From: Arenicola marina
Taxonomy: Eukaryota; Annelida; Polychaeta; Arenicolidae
Assembly (NCBI GenBank): GCA_964019135.1
Contig: OZ025250.1
Span: 46,779,174-46,843,173, forward strand
DNA length: 64,000 nt
Reading direction: 5' to 3'
Shown here: positions 34,398 to 47,600 of the stretch, in pieces
Position numbering within the stretch: position 1 is the stretch's first letter
Layout of the letters: the number at the start of each line of letters is the position of its first letter
Notes under the pieces: generated by a model
What the model saw: the letters and a program-made list of their open reading frames with translations, nothing else
Told to the model about the DNA's origin: nothing
Database searches by the model: none
Position numbers and translations under genes: made by a program

Positions 34398-34564
34398 TTG
34401 AGAATACTATTTCAGTATTTGCTATTTTATGCCCATGTGCCGATGATCGAGTAACCACACTGTTGTCAGCTCAGTGTTTAAGTAGTTTACTCTTTTCTAA
34501 GGCGCGGTATTCCAGAAAACGTGGCTCGTGCTGCTGGGCGGCCGTTTAAATCAATAGCCAGAGT

Positions 34565-34583
34565 ACTGTGTTGAGTGACGTCA
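34565..34583 (-). promoter_or_regulatory. CRE-containing 19-mer (right copy)
   Basis: Inverted copy of 24499-24517, with an intact TGACGTCA palindrome. Confidence 0.55.
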
Positions 34584-34596
34584 GGTTTTATTACCC

Positions 34597-34734
34597 CTAC
34601 GCAATGGCACTATAGCAACGATTGTCTATTGAAGGGGCCGCAGGGAAAGCAACATCTATCAAAATTGCTATTTCAGGCAGTTGAAATTCAATTTCATCTG
34701 TAGACTTACAACCGTTTGTGATATCCAATACGTC
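34597..34734 (-). CDS. candidate exon of the unrecognised gene (right copy)
   Basis: Follows a TTTTTTACAG acceptor and reads DVLDITNGCKSTDEI..., as in the left copy. It continues further (to ...CYSAIA) because about 150 bp present on the left is absent here. Family unknown. Confidence 0.35.
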   Translation of the reverse strand, partial: DVLDITNGCKSTDEIEFQLPEIAILIDVAFPAAPSIDNRCYSAIA

Positions 34735-35604
34735 CTGTAAAAAACGAAAGTTAACAAAAGAGGATACAGAATAATCCATGGGCAAACCCTCAATGTCACA
34801 GGACAAAGTTTATGAATAACGTCTTCATGGAACACTTAAAATAAAAAGTGAGAGAAGGTTTGGCATTCTGCAGGAACATTATTCTGTTTCAGTCATATTT
34901 TCGCCAACTGTTTATCGATTGTTTTTCCTTTTGAGCATCTTGCTGTTTTTCCCGCTGTGGTAAGGTGTTTGTGTTCTTAGAAATAAAATAGGCCAAGCAT
35001 TCACGTTTTCCCCCTTGCACACTTTGTTCATCTTGAATACTTTAAGAAATAAATTGTCAGTTCTGTTATGCTTAGGTGTCAAATTATCCGTCGAGTTTCT
35101 CTTTTCAAGAGGACAAATGAAGTTAACATGAAATGGAGTTTCAAAGAATATTCCTAATTTAATGGCTGTGTGACATCAATTATCAGTCAATTATCTCAAA
35201 TAGGCCGGGGTGCTAATTTCATAGCTGGTAAAGTTGGCTGCTGGGACCCTCCTCGGAGTGCCAACTCTTATTGATCTGCTCGGCCCTGTCAGTCGTGACA
35301 ATTTCTGGGAGTTGCAGTACGCCGATATAAATTCTGCATCAGCCCTGAAGTCGTCAGACTACCCTCTTTCGACGCTTCGGCATTCAGCGGCGCTGTTGCC
35401 ACTCTGCGGGATCATCCGGTGTTGTCCGCTGTCACCCGTGGACTATGACAACATTAGAGTCGCCGGGCCCCGTGGTCACCACTTGTGGTGGCGGATGTCT
35501 ATCTCGACACTGCTGTCGTCTGCGAGTTTCGCCTTCCAGTGGCTTGGTTGTCCTAGGGCGCTAATCTCGTCTGTGGACGCTGCTGGGAACAGTATCCGTT
35601 GATG

Positions 35605-36065
35605 AAACCGGTCACCGGTGACCAGATCCCCATTGGATGCTGCCTTCGCTGAGGTCACCCGGGACCAAATCCCCATTGGATGCCGCCTTCGCTGAGATCG
35701 CCGGGGACCAGATCCCCATTGGATGCTGCCTTCGCTGAGATCGCCGGGGACCAGATCCCCATTGGATGCTGCCTTCGCTGAGGTCACCGGGGACCAAATC
35801 CCCATTGGATGCTGCCTTCGTTGAGATCGCCGGGGACCAGATCCCCATTGGATGCTGCCTTCGCTGAGGTCACCGGTGACCAAATCCCCATTGGATGCTG
35901 CCTTCGCTGATGTCACCGGGGACCAGATCCCATTGGATGCTGCCTTCGCTGATGTCACCGGGGACCAGATCCCCATTGGATGCTGCCTTCGCTGAGGTCA
36001 CCAGACACCAGATTCCCATTTGATGCTGCCTTCGCTGAGATCGCTGGGGACAAGATCACCAAGGT
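35605..36065. repeat. 43-bp minisatellite, right arm copy
   Basis: About ten units, inverted relative to 22425-23575, containing CATTGGATGCTGCCTTCGCT. Copy number is about a third of that in the left arm. Confidence 0.92.
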
Positions 36066-38267
36066 CGATGCCGTCTTCGCGAGAGACACGCTGTTACGCA
36101 TAATATAACATCCGTGTGCAGACGCCACTCATAACTGTTTTGACGCCCAGCCGCAGTTCCCCGCGTGACATACAAGTATTGTGCGCTAGTTCATTGCACT
36201 ATTTTAGACACGCTGAGCAGTTTCCGTGCAATTAATTTTAGTGACAAGTACAGATAAGTTTTGCACCAAACACAGACCATACAATGAAGTAATTTTATCC
36301 GGACATGATTTTGACTAGAAACAACTGTTTGGATAGCTTCAAGTGGCAAATATGGCTGGAGTTGCCGAAGCTGCTTTGCCACGTCGTCATCGTGGGTCAG
36401 TACATGTTGAAATCGGTCATAGCTTGAAATACACTTATCATCGATAATATCATCAAAGCCTAAGACTTGTAGTTATAGATGGACCGCAGCAAAGAATCAA
36501 CCTGGCAGACAATGACATACATTCACAAATCGCGCAGGTGCTTGTGATGGCTGCAACAGCCCTGCTAAAAATGTCCGATAGAGTTTCTAAAGAACTCTAT
36601 AGAAACTCTATAGAGCATGCAGTGTTCTATAGCGTTTCTATAGATGTCTTTATAGTGTCTCTATAGGACACAAATATTCTATAGACTTTCTATAGAGCAT
36701 GCAGTGTTCTATAGTGTTTCTATAAATGTCTTTATAGTGTCTCTATAGGACACAAATATTCTATAGACTTTCTATAGAGTATGCAGTGTTCTATAGTGTT
36801 TCTATAGATGTCTTTATAGTGTCTCTATAGGACACAAATATTCTATAGACTTTCTATAGATCATGCAGTGTTCTATAGGTGTCTTTATAGTGTTGCTATA
36901 GGACAAATATTCTGTAGAACTGCTATAAAACACTGTTCTATATCATTTTTAAGATACGTAAATGGCGTCTCTATAGAAAATATTCAATAGAATCTGGTCG
37001 ATATCGATTCAGACACACTGGTGAATGAAATCCTAAGTAGAGAGACTTCGTATTTTGGGCAGATGAACAAATTTAAAATGGAAGATATGTCCCCAGTGGG
37101 CACATGCACCGCCGTCATAAACTTGTCGATAAAATATGACATCGAGAACCCGTCAGATGTTCGTCCATAATCCGTTATCATTAGATCGACACACCTTGGG
37201 TTGGTGCCTAATCATACATTTTTAGTGATTGGATTCAAATAGATGGCGCAGCTTTGACAGTTCACTGATTATTAAAGACCTCTAGTCTTTGTCTGAGGTG
37301 TCTATCACCCTATCACGGTATCGCGCGACTTCCTGATAACGTAAAATGCGAACACACAATAATTAAATATATATTCCTTCAGTTCCATACACTACATATA
37401 TTGTAACACCAAGTTTCAATTACCACTTTTGTGGCAACGTAGCTTTTTTATATCGGTGCTACAGCAGGTCTAAAAGTATAACACTAGTAGGCCCAGTATA
37501 ATTCCTTCTAGAACGGACAGCAACGTTGCGATTTGAGAGTGAGATTTGTAGTGTGCCACAGGCGCTCAGATCAGTTAACACGAAAACTACCTGTGCGGCG
37601 TGCCAAAACGTGCGAAGTACGCGAACCAGAGCATAACCGTGATTGTGCTGCCACCTTGCGGAGATATTGCTTGCAGATCATACTGCGCATGCGCCAAGTT
37701 TAAAAATATTGTCGAAAGGCAAACCGAATCCAAAGTTACATGTACATATGAACTCTAACTTCACGAATATTTGCTTACATATATAACTGAAAAGTATTTA
37801 TTGATAAATATCTCATTGTGTAGCACCTGAAGAAACCCAGGTTTAAACCATAAATTAAGGCCAGAAGAAGATTTTATAAATTGTGTTTCGTTTTCAAGAC
37901 TTGCCACTATTTATCTTGGCACTTGCTCATTCGCTCATAGATCTACACCCTGTACGCCTACACTGCAGGCTACACCTACTAGCCTACTGGCTCCCGGCTG
38001 GCTGTAGCCTACGCTATAGTCTACAGTAAGTATAGTACTGGCGTTGGCATGATGCAGACCATGGCATGGGACTTCTATTATGAACCAAGCACCTGTATGC
38101 AGTCGAGAAGTGGAAGTGACACAACTCACTTCTCCTGACTCTTAATTTGCAGGTAGGTAAAGCAACTAATTTTTTAAGTCAAGCTTGGGCCGGGGTAGTT
38201 GTGATCTCTAGCGTTGAAATTATTCTTATGCTGGAGATCGCAGCTAAGGCTGGGGCTAAAGTCATAT

Positions 38268-38345
38268 TTATACCGTAATTTCTGGCGTATAAGTCATAGC
38301 TTTTTTTCCTCGCTGCTAAGGAGTACGACTTATACACCGGTATAT
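38268..38345. mobile_element. small MITE-like fragment
   Basis: ACCGTAATTTCTGGCGTATA at one side and an inverted GACTTATACACCGGTAT at the other, with a TTTTTT stretch between. The GGCGTATAAGTC arm resembles a widespread small transposon end. It is nested in the 4.7-kb insertion. Confidence 0.4.
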
Positions 38346-39230
38346 GACAGTGTGTCTGCTGGAGCATTAGTGTGAAGAAATATTGTTTACATTATAAAAA
38401 AAAGAGATAAAATGGCAGCACAATCGTACGTTTTGATATCATAGTCTTATGTCACTTAAAATACATTATAGTTTTAGTGAAAACCTATACACGACGGCTA
38501 GATACAATTTATGACTGTGCTTAAGTCGGTTGTTCGAATTAGTGTACCACAATTCTTCTTTGAGTCAGTTCTTTTGGTTTATTTAACGTGAAACTGCAAC
38601 AATAAAAATGCAAATATAGACACATTAGGATATATCATGTAAGCCAACGTCCAACTGTTAGCTGAAATGACATTAGCAATTTGATGCAGTTTGACACAGC
38701 AGAATGTCAACAAATAACAAGATGACTATGCAGAACAAATAATCTCATTATACACAAATAAATAAGTATATATCGTTACTAAATGTTACCAAGATTCAAA
38801 CCAAAGACTAATTAATATACCTTCGATCCCGCAATCATGTCCAAATAGATACAACCTTCCAAAACTGCCGGCTTATCAACACTTCACCGAATTGAAACAA
38901 GCGGTTCTCTTCTCACTTCCGTTATGTAGGTCGCACTCTAGTAAATCAACTGCGACCTTAATTTATAACTTTTACAATGACTATAATATGACTATTGTTG
39001 AGTGATTACAGCAAATATGGGCAGAAAATTTACTCTACAGCATTTATGAATCTGATTTTGTCATAATTTGTTAATGAGTTAACTTTGCCGACATATGCAG
39101 TCAAACAGTTGTACTGACTAGTGTGTTTGTGCTTCACTCGACCAATTGTTTAGATATATATCTGTATGTAATAATCATGCAGACCAGTCATTGCATGCAG
39201 AGGAACAAATAAAAATTACAGCCCCTCAGA

Positions 39231-39302
39231 TCTGCTGACAGAACCCAACAGGTAACTAAACAATGCCTCCCTTATATTTACTTTAGGGGTTCTGTCAGCA
39301 GA
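39231..39302. other. perfect 16-bp hairpin
   Basis: TCTGCTGACAGAACCC (39231-39246) and its exact reverse complement (39287-39302) enclose a 40-nt loop. It lies in the middle of the AT-rich insertion. It may be a nested MITE end or a structured RNA. Confidence 0.6.
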
Positions 39303-40110
39303 TATAAGGTCTCTGGTAAAGATATGTAGATCACTTAAAATCTTCTAAGGGACAAAAATAGATATCAATTTTCAGTCTACCAAACAACATTCAGTTATGG
39401 AAGAATGTTTACTTGTCAGAGAATTGCTATACCGGGTGATGATATCACATGGACAAGTGTAGCTTTCCTGTGTACTACATCATCAAAATGTGCACCTTTC
39501 AGTCGTTTTTTTTACCTATAGCATATGCTGTAATTAACTTTTATTTTGAAATAGACAAGGTCAGGAGATAGTGTTCAGATTTTGTGAATACTTTCACATT
39601 TCAGTGCATCATAAAAAGCATCATGATTCGCAGCTGGCAAGGAAGAAACAAGAAGCTACAATAAGGAGACCATCAGAAGCTGCTGCGCATAGTAGGGAAT
39701 GATCCAGCAGAAGAAAATTGAGGGTGTATTTTATATAATCATAATGTTGTGACTAATTAATATGTGTGTAAGCTGTAAGTTGCTGAAGATTGTGAGAGTA
39801 ATATGATTAAGTAAATTGCAGAATCAATGCCACCAGAATTTGCAGTTGGGGACTATTCATTCATTCGAACACATTCCTGGTTTTAACTCTGTATGTAAGA
39901 TAAAGAATATCTGAGCAATTCCTATGTATTTGCATTTACGGTTTTTTATCTGGTTAATTACTAAAATTCATTGCATTAAGCTGCATCGGTTAGATACTAT
40001 TTGTGGGTATACATAAAGGTATATATGTCAGGAAAATATTGGATTTTCTTTCTAGGATGAATATGTACCGGTACTTTGAATTGTAGTGCACTGAAAATGC
40101 TGAATATTTT

Positions 40111-40395
40111 ATGTTGGGTAGGTCAATATTCTTAGAATGTTGTACAGTTTATATTATTGCATTATGTTATTATTCACATTCTGTACCTTGTTTTCATAAT
40201 ATATATTTGGAAATGTGGATAATCAATATTGGATTTCTTATTCTTGTCTTTTTTGCGATTCTTGTCTGCATAGTGGTATACCAACGAAACCGGTCTACTA
40301 CGCGAATTACACTTTACGCACATGAAGGACATATTTATGCAGTACCCGGTAATCCATATTTTTCGAGATACTCCGGCATGACCGGTGACCAGTGA
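40111..40395 (+). CDS. hypothetical 94-aa membrane protein
   Basis: The frame has hydrophobic segments at about residues 9-24 and 34-53. A basic, polar tail beginning YQRNRSTTRITLYAHEG follows. It is not repetitive, unlike most open frames here, and lies inside the 4.7-kb insertion. No homologue is recognised and no splice or promoter evidence exists, so it may be a chance frame. Confidence 0.25.
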   Translation: MLGRSIFLECCTVYIIALCYYSHSVPCFHNIYLEMWIINIGFLILVFFAILVCIVVYQRNRSTTRITLYAHEGHIYAVPGNPYFSRYSGMTGDQ

Positions 40396-41654
40396 CTGTG
40401 TCACACTCACAGGTGACAGATTAGCATTGGGTTAGGAAGAGATACCTACACATTGACTGACGACGTTACGAGAACCTACCTCACCTACAACAGTGGCTTC
40501 ACACACAGGATTACCAGATTCTGAGGTTCCCAATGATATAGTAAAAGGTATACTAATGAGATTCTCGGCTTAGTAGTATGCTTTTCACCCTACCATTGAT
40601 GTCAGTAGCCTATACCATTCAGTCCATTGACAACCTCAGTGCCAGTGGTATAGCCATAGGCGTAGACCAAGCTTTCGGGGACCTGAGTGGTGTACCTTTC
40701 AGCATACCATCGCATAGCATTGACGACCTCCGAGTCAGTGGTATGTCATTAGATTTATATAGACTTGTTCTAGAGCCTGTTCATAGACTTCTATAGATGT
40801 GCCCTTTAGCTTGTCTATAGCTTTCTATTGACTTGTATCATAGCATGTCTATAGATTTATATGGCTGTGTCCCATAGCATATCTAGATTTCTATAGCGGT
40901 GTCCTATAGCATGCGTGTCTATAGATTTCTATGGCATGTCTATAGATGGTGTCCTATAGCATGTCTATAGAGTTCTATGGATGCGTCCTATAGCATGTCT
41001 ATAGAGTTCTATAGATGCGTCCTATAGCATGTCTATAGAGTTCTATAGATGCGTTCTATAGCATGTCTATAGAGTTCTATAGATGCGTCCTATAGCATGT
41101 CCATAGAGTTCTATGGCATGTCTATAGAGTTTTATAGATACGTCCTATAGCATGTCTATAGAGTTCTATAGATAAGTCCTATAGGCAGCCTATAGAGTTT
41201 TGTCCTAAACTTCTATAGGATACTTCTTTAGAAATATTCTATAGAAACTCCATAGAATATTTTTTATAGAAACTCTATAGAACATTTTTAGCAGGGAGTG
41301 CAAACCGTGAAGACTTCTGACCATCAATCTTGCCAGTCTTTAAATTTTAGAACGACGATTACCATGGATCATATCTTGGAGACGGCGTGTAATGCGTAAA
41401 CATTAACAACACTAGCTCCATAACTAAACTTAAACACCGAAATAGATAAAGCTTATATAGCTTTTGCCTGCAAAAGGTTGCTCAACAACACTCCCTCTTA
41501 TTTAGTACATACCTTACATGTGTGACATTACAATCAGAGCTGATAGGTAACAGATCTATATCGTTATTAATCAACATTTTAAAAGTTTCTCAGGAAATGA
41601 TGCTGTATGAACCAAGTGTGTGTAGCACTCACCGTGTCCGCCTGGCGTCTCTCA

Positions 41655-44600
41655 CAGCCGGGGTTCCTCTACACCCTCCTCCATCCTCTCCCCTCCCCAG
41701 AGCCGGGGATCCGCTACACCCCCTCCCTCCTCTCCCCTCCCCAGAGCCGGGGATCCGCTACACCCCCTCCCTCCGCTCCCCTCCCCAGAGCCGGGGATCC
41801 GCTACACCCCCTCCCTCCTCTCCCCTCCCCAGAGCCGGGGATCCGCTACACCCCCTCCCTCCTCTCCCCTCCCCAGAGCCGGGGATCCGCTACACCCGCT
41901 CCCTCCTCTCACCTCCCCAGAGTCGGGGATCCGCTACACCCCCTCCCTCCTCTCCCCTCCACAGAGCCGGGGATCCGCTACACCCCCTCCCTCCTCTCCC
42001 CTCCCCAGAGCCGGGGATCCGCTACACCCCCTCCCTCCACTTCCCTCTCCAGAGCCGGGGATCCGCTACACCCCCTCCCTCCTCTCCCCTCCCCAGAGCC
42101 GGGGATCCGCTACACCCCCTCCCTCCTCTGCCCTCTCCAGAGCCGGGGATCCGCTACACCCCCTCCCTCCTCTCCCCTCCCCAGAGCCGGGGATCCTCTA
42201 CACCCCCTCCCTCCTCTCCCCTCCCTAGAGCCGGGGATCCGCTACACACCCTCCCTCCTCTCCCCTCCCCAGTGCCGGGGATCCGCTACACCCCCTCCCT
42301 CCTCTCCCCTCCCCAGAGCCGGGGATCCGCTACACCCCCTCCCTCCTCTCCCCTCCCCAATGCCGGGGATCCGCTACAAACCCTCCCTCCTATCCCCTCC
42401 CCAAAGCCGGGGATCCGCCACACCCCCTCCCTCCTCTCCCCTCCCCAGAGCCGGGGTTCCTCTATACCATCCTCCCTCCTCTCCCCTCCCCAGAGCCGGG
42501 GATCCGCCACACCCCCTCCCTCTTCTCACCTCCCCAGAGCCGGGGATCTGCTACACCCCTCTCCCTCCTCTCCCCTCCCCAGAGCCGGAGATCCGCCACA
42601 CCCCCTCCCTCCTAACCCCTCCCCAGAGCCGGGGATCCACTACACCCCCCTCCCACCTCTCCCCTCCCCAGAGCTGGGGATCCGCTACACCCCCTCCCTC
42701 CTCTCCACTCCCCAGAGCCGGGGATCCGCCACACCCCCTCCCTCCTCTCCCCTCCCCAGAGCCGGGGATCCGCTACACCCCCTCTCTCCTCTCCCCTCCC
42801 CAGAGCCGGGGATCCACAACACCCCCCTCCCACCTCTCCCCTCCCCAGAGCCGGGGATCCTCTACACCCCCTCCCTCCTCTCCCCTCCCCAGAGCCGGGG
42901 ATCCGCTACACCCCTCCCTCCTCTCCCCTCCCCAGAGCCGGGGATCCGCTACACCCCCTCCCTCCTTTCCCCTCCCTCCTCTCCCCTCCCTCCTCTCCCC
43001 TGCCCGCTACACCCCCTCCCTCCTCTCCCCTCCCCAGAGACGGGGATCCGCTACACCCCCTCCCTCCTCTCCCCTCCCCAGAGCCGGGGATCCGCTACAC
43101 CCCCTCCCTCCTCTCGACTCCCCAGAGCCGGAGATCCGCTACACCCCCCTCCCTCCTTTCCCCTCCCCAGAGCCGGGGATCCGCTACACCCCCTCCCTCC
43201 TCTCCCCTCCCCAGAGCCGGGGATCCTCTACACCCCCTCCCACCTCTCCCCTCCCCAGAGCCGGGGATCCGCTGCACCCCCTCCCTCCTCTCCCCTCCCC
43301 AGAGCCGGGGATCCGCTACACCCCCTCCCTCCTCTCCCCTCCCCAGCCCCGGGGATCCGCTACACCCCCTCCCTCCTCTCCCCTCCCCAGAGCCGTGGAT
43401 CCGCTACACCCCCTCCTTCCTCTCCCCTCCCCGGAGCCGGGGATCCACCACACCCCGCTCCCTCCTCTCCCCTCCCCACAGCCGTGGATCCGCTACACCC
43501 CCTCCCTCCTCTCCCCTCCCCAGAGCCGGGGATCCGCTACACCCTGCTCCCTCCTCTCCCCTCCCCAGAGCCGGGGATCCGCTACACCCCCTCCCTCCTC
43601 TCCCCTCCCCAGAGCCGGGGATCCGCTACACCCCCTCCCTCCTCTCCCCTCCCCAGCCCCGGGGATCCGCTACACCCCCTCCCTCCTCTCCCCTCCCCAG
43701 AGCCGGGGATCCGCTACACCCCCCTCCCTCCTTTCCCCTCCCCAGAAGCGGGGATCCTCTATACCATCCTCCCTCCTCTCCCCTCCCCAGAGCCGGGGAT
43801 CCGCTACACCCCCTCGCTCCTCTCCCCTCCCCAGAGCCGGGGATCTTCTATACCATCCTCCCTCCCCTCCCCTCCCCAGAGCCGGGGATCCGCTACACCC
43901 CCTCCCTCCTCTCCCCTCCACAGCCCCGGGGATCCGCTACACCCCCTCCCTCCTCTCCCCTCCCCAGAGCCGGGGATCCGCTACACCCCCTCCCTCCTCT
44001 CCCCTCCCCAGAGCCGGGGATCCGCTACACCCCCTCCCTCCTCTCCCCTCCCCAGTCCCGGGGATCCGCTACACCCCCTCCCTCCTCTCCCCTCCACAGA
44101 GCCGGGGATCCGCTACACCCCCCTCCCTCCTTTCCCCTCCCCAGAAGCGGGGATCCTCTATACCATCCTCCCTCCTCTCCCCTCCCCAGAGCCGGAGATC
44201 CGCTACACCCCCTCCCACCTCTCACCTCCCTAGAGCCGGGGATCCGCTACACCCCCTCCCTCCCCTCCCCTCCCCAGAGCCAGGGATCCGCTACACCCCC
44301 TCCCTCCTCTCCCCTCCCCAGAGCCGGGGATCCGCTACACCCCCTCCCTCCTCTCCCCTCCCCAATGCCGGGGATCCGCTACAAACCCTCCCTCCTATCC
44401 CCTCCCCAAAGCCGGGGATCCGCCACACCCCCTCCCTCCTCTCCCCTCCCCAGAGCCGGGGTTCCTCTATACCATCCTCCCTCCTCTCCCCTCCCCAGAG
44501 CCGGGGATCCGCCACACCCCCTCCCTCTTCTCACCTCCCCAGAGCCGGGGATCTGCTACACCCCTCTCCCTCCTCTCCCCTCCCCAGAGCCGGAGATCCG

Positions 44601-47600
44601 CCACACCCCCTCCCTCCTAACCCCTCCCCAGAGCCGGGGATCCACTACACCCCCCTCCCACCTCTCCCCTCCCCAGAGCTGGGGATCCGCTACACCCCCT
44701 CCCTCCTCTCCACTCCCCAGAGCCGGGGATCCGCCACACCCCCTCCCTCCTCTCCCCTCCCCAGAGCCGGGGATCCGCTACACCCCCTCTCTCCTCTCCC
44801 CTCCCCAGAGCCGGGGATCCACAACACCCCCCTCCCACCTCTCCCCTCCCCAGAGCCGGGGATCCTCTACACCCCCTCCCTCCTCTCCCCTCCCCAGAGC
44901 CGGGGATCCGCTACACCCCTCCCTCCTCTCCCCTCCCCAGAGCCGGGGATCCGCTACACCCCCTCCCTCCTTTCCCCTCCCTCCTCTCCCCTCCCTCCTC
45001 TCCCCTGCCCGCTACACCCCCTCCCTCCTCTCCCCTCCCCAGAGACGGGGATCCGCTACACCCCCTCCCTCCTCTCCCCTCCCCAGAGCCGGGGATCCGC
45101 TACACCCCCTCCCTCCTCTCGACTCCCCAGAGCCGGAGATCCGCTACACCCCCCTCCCTCCTTTCCCCTCCCCAGAGCCGGGGATCCGCTACACCCCCTC
45201 CCTCCTCTCCCCTCCCCAGAGCCGGGGATCCTCTACACCCCCTCCCACCTCTCCCCTCCCCAGAGCCGGGGATCCGCTGCACCCCCTCCCTCCTCTCCCC
45301 TCCCCAGAGCCGGGGATCCGCTACACCCCCTCCCTCCTCTCCCCTCCCCAGCCCCGGGGATCCGCTACACCCCCTCCCTCCTCTCCCCTCCCCAGAGCCG
45401 TGGATCCGCTACACCCCCTCCTTCCTCTCCCCTCCCCGGAGCCGGGGATCCACCACACCCCGCTCCCTCCTCTCCCCTCCCCACAGCCGTGGATCCGCTA
45501 CACCCCCTCCCTCCTCTCCCCTCCCCAGAGCCGGGGATCCGCTACACCCTGCTCCCTCCTCTCCCCTCCCCAGAGCCGGGGATCCGCTACACCCCCTCCC
45601 TCCTCTCCCCTCCCCAGAGCCGGGGATCCGCTACACCCCCTCCCTCCTCTCCCCTCCCCAGCCCCGGGGATCCGCTACACCCCCTCCCTCCTCTCCCCTC
45701 CCCAGAGCCGGGGATCCGCTACACCCCCCTCCCTCCTTTCCCCTCCCCAGAAGCGGGGATCCTCTATACCATCCTCCCTCCTCTCCCCTCCCCAGAGCCG
45801 GGGATCCGCTACACCCCCTCGCTCCTCTCCCCTCCCCAGAGCCGGGGATCTTCTATACCATCCTCCCTCCCCTCCCCTCCCCAGAGCCGGGGATCCGCTA
45901 CACCCCCTCCCTCCTCTCCCCTCCACAGCCCCGGGGATCCGCTACACCCCCTCCCTCCTCTCCCCTCCCCAGAGCCGGGGATCCGCTACACCCCCTCCCT
46001 CCTCTCCCCTCCCCAGAGCCGGGGATCCGCTACACCCCCTCCCTCCTCTCCCCTCCCCAGTCCCGGGGATCCGCTACACCCCCTCCCTCCTCTCCCCTCC
46101 ACAGAGCCGGGGATCCGCTACACCCCCCTCCCTCCTTTCCCCTCCCCAGAAGCGGGGATCCTCTATACCATCCTCCCTCCTCTCCCCTCCCCAGAGCCGG
46201 AGATCCGCTACACCCCCTCCCACCTCTCACCTCCCTAGAGCCGGGGATCCGCTACACCCCCTCCCTCCCCTCCCCTCCCCAGAGCCAGGGATCCGCTACA
46301 CCCCCTCCCTCCTCTCCCCTCCCCAGAGCCGGGGATCCGCTACACCCCCTCCCTCCTCTTCCCTCCTCTCCACTCCCCAGAGCCGGGGATCCGCTACACC
46401 CCGCTCCCACCTCTACCCTGCCGAGAGCCGGGGATCCGCTACACCCCCTCCCTCCTCTCCCCTCTCCAGAGCCGGGGATCTGCTACACCCCCTCCCTCCT
46501 CTCCTCTCCCCAGCCCCGGGGATCCGCTACACGACCTCCCTCCTCTCCCCTCCCCAGAGCCGGGGATCCGCTACACCCCCCTCCCTCCTCTCCTCTCCCC
46601 AGAGCCGGGGACCCGCCACACCCCCTCCCTCCTCTCCCCTCCCCAGAGCCGGGGATCCGCTACACCCCCTCCCTCCTCTCCCCTCCCCAGAGCCGGGGAT
46701 CCACTACACCCCCCTCCCACCTCTCCCCTCCCCAGAGCCGGGGATCCTCTACACCCCCTCCCTCCTCTCCCCTCCCCAGAGCCTGGGATCCGCTACACCC
46801 CTCCCTCCTCTCCCCTCCCCAGAGCCGGGATCCGCTACACCCCCTCCCTCCTCTGCCCTCCCCAGAGCCGGGGATCCGCTACACCCCCTCCCTCCTCTCC
46901 TCTCCCCAGAGCCGGGGACCCGCCACACCCCCTCCCTCCTCTCCCCTCCCCAGAGCCGGGGATCCGCTACACCCCCTCCCTCCTCTCCCCTCCCCAGAGC
47001 CGGGGATCCACTACACCCCCCTCCCACCTCTCCTCTCCCCAGAGCCGGGGACCCGCCACACCCCCTCCCTCCTCTCCCCTCCCCAGAGCCGGGGATCCGC
47101 TACACCCCCTCCCTCCTCTCCCCTCCCCAGAGCCGGGATCCACTACACCCCCCTCCCACCTCTCCCCTCCCAGAGCCGGGGATCCTCTACACCCCCTCCC
47201 TCCTCTCCCCTCCCCAGAGCCGGGGATCCGCTACACCCCTCCCTCCTCTCCCCTCCCCAGAGCCGGGGATCCGCTACACCCCCTCCCTCCTCTCCCCTGC
47301 CCAGAGCCGGGGATCCGCTACACCCCCTCCCTCCTCTCCACTCCCCAGAGCCGGAGATCCGCTACACCCCCCTCCCTCCTTTCCCCTCCCCAGAGCCGGG
47401 GATCCGCTACACACCCTCCCTCCTCTCCCCTCCCCAGAGCCGGGGATCCTCTACACCCCCTCCCACCTCTCCCCTCCCCAGAGCCGGGGATCCGCTACAC
47501 CCCCTCCCTCCTCTCCCCTCCCCAGAGCCGGGGATCCGCTACACCCCCTCCCTCCTCTCCCCTCCCCAGCCCCGGGGATCCGCTACACCCCCCTCCCTCC

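Larger units (their letters stand above)
36557..41298. mobile_element. 4.7-kb insertion with terminal inverted repeats and TCTATAGA-rich ends
   Basis: The ends carry CCCTGCTAAAAATGT (36560-36574) and its exact reverse complement (41282-41296). Inside them lie hundreds of bp of tandem TCTATAGA-type palindromic units (to about 36990 and from about 40760). The left arm of the large inverted repeat has the uninterrupted site near 22225 (GGCTGCAACTGTGCAAACCG, read inverted), which proves insertion. No clear target duplication is seen. The AT-rich interior has no recognisable transposase, so it is probably nonautonomous; the superfamily is unknown. Confidence 0.75.
34090..41690 (-). repeat. right arm of the large inverted repeat
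   Basis: Inverted match to 21490-24995. Continuity is broken by the 4.7-kb insertion at 36557-41298 and by about 280 bp near 35310-35600 that is absent or replaced on the left. The arm runs into the 44-bp giant array. Confidence 0.9.

Noticed and set aside
35234-35602. 122-aa frame at the edge of the 43-bp array in the right arm
   Set aside because: About 280 bp of it is absent or replaced in the left arm, it resembles no family, and no splice or promoter context supports it.
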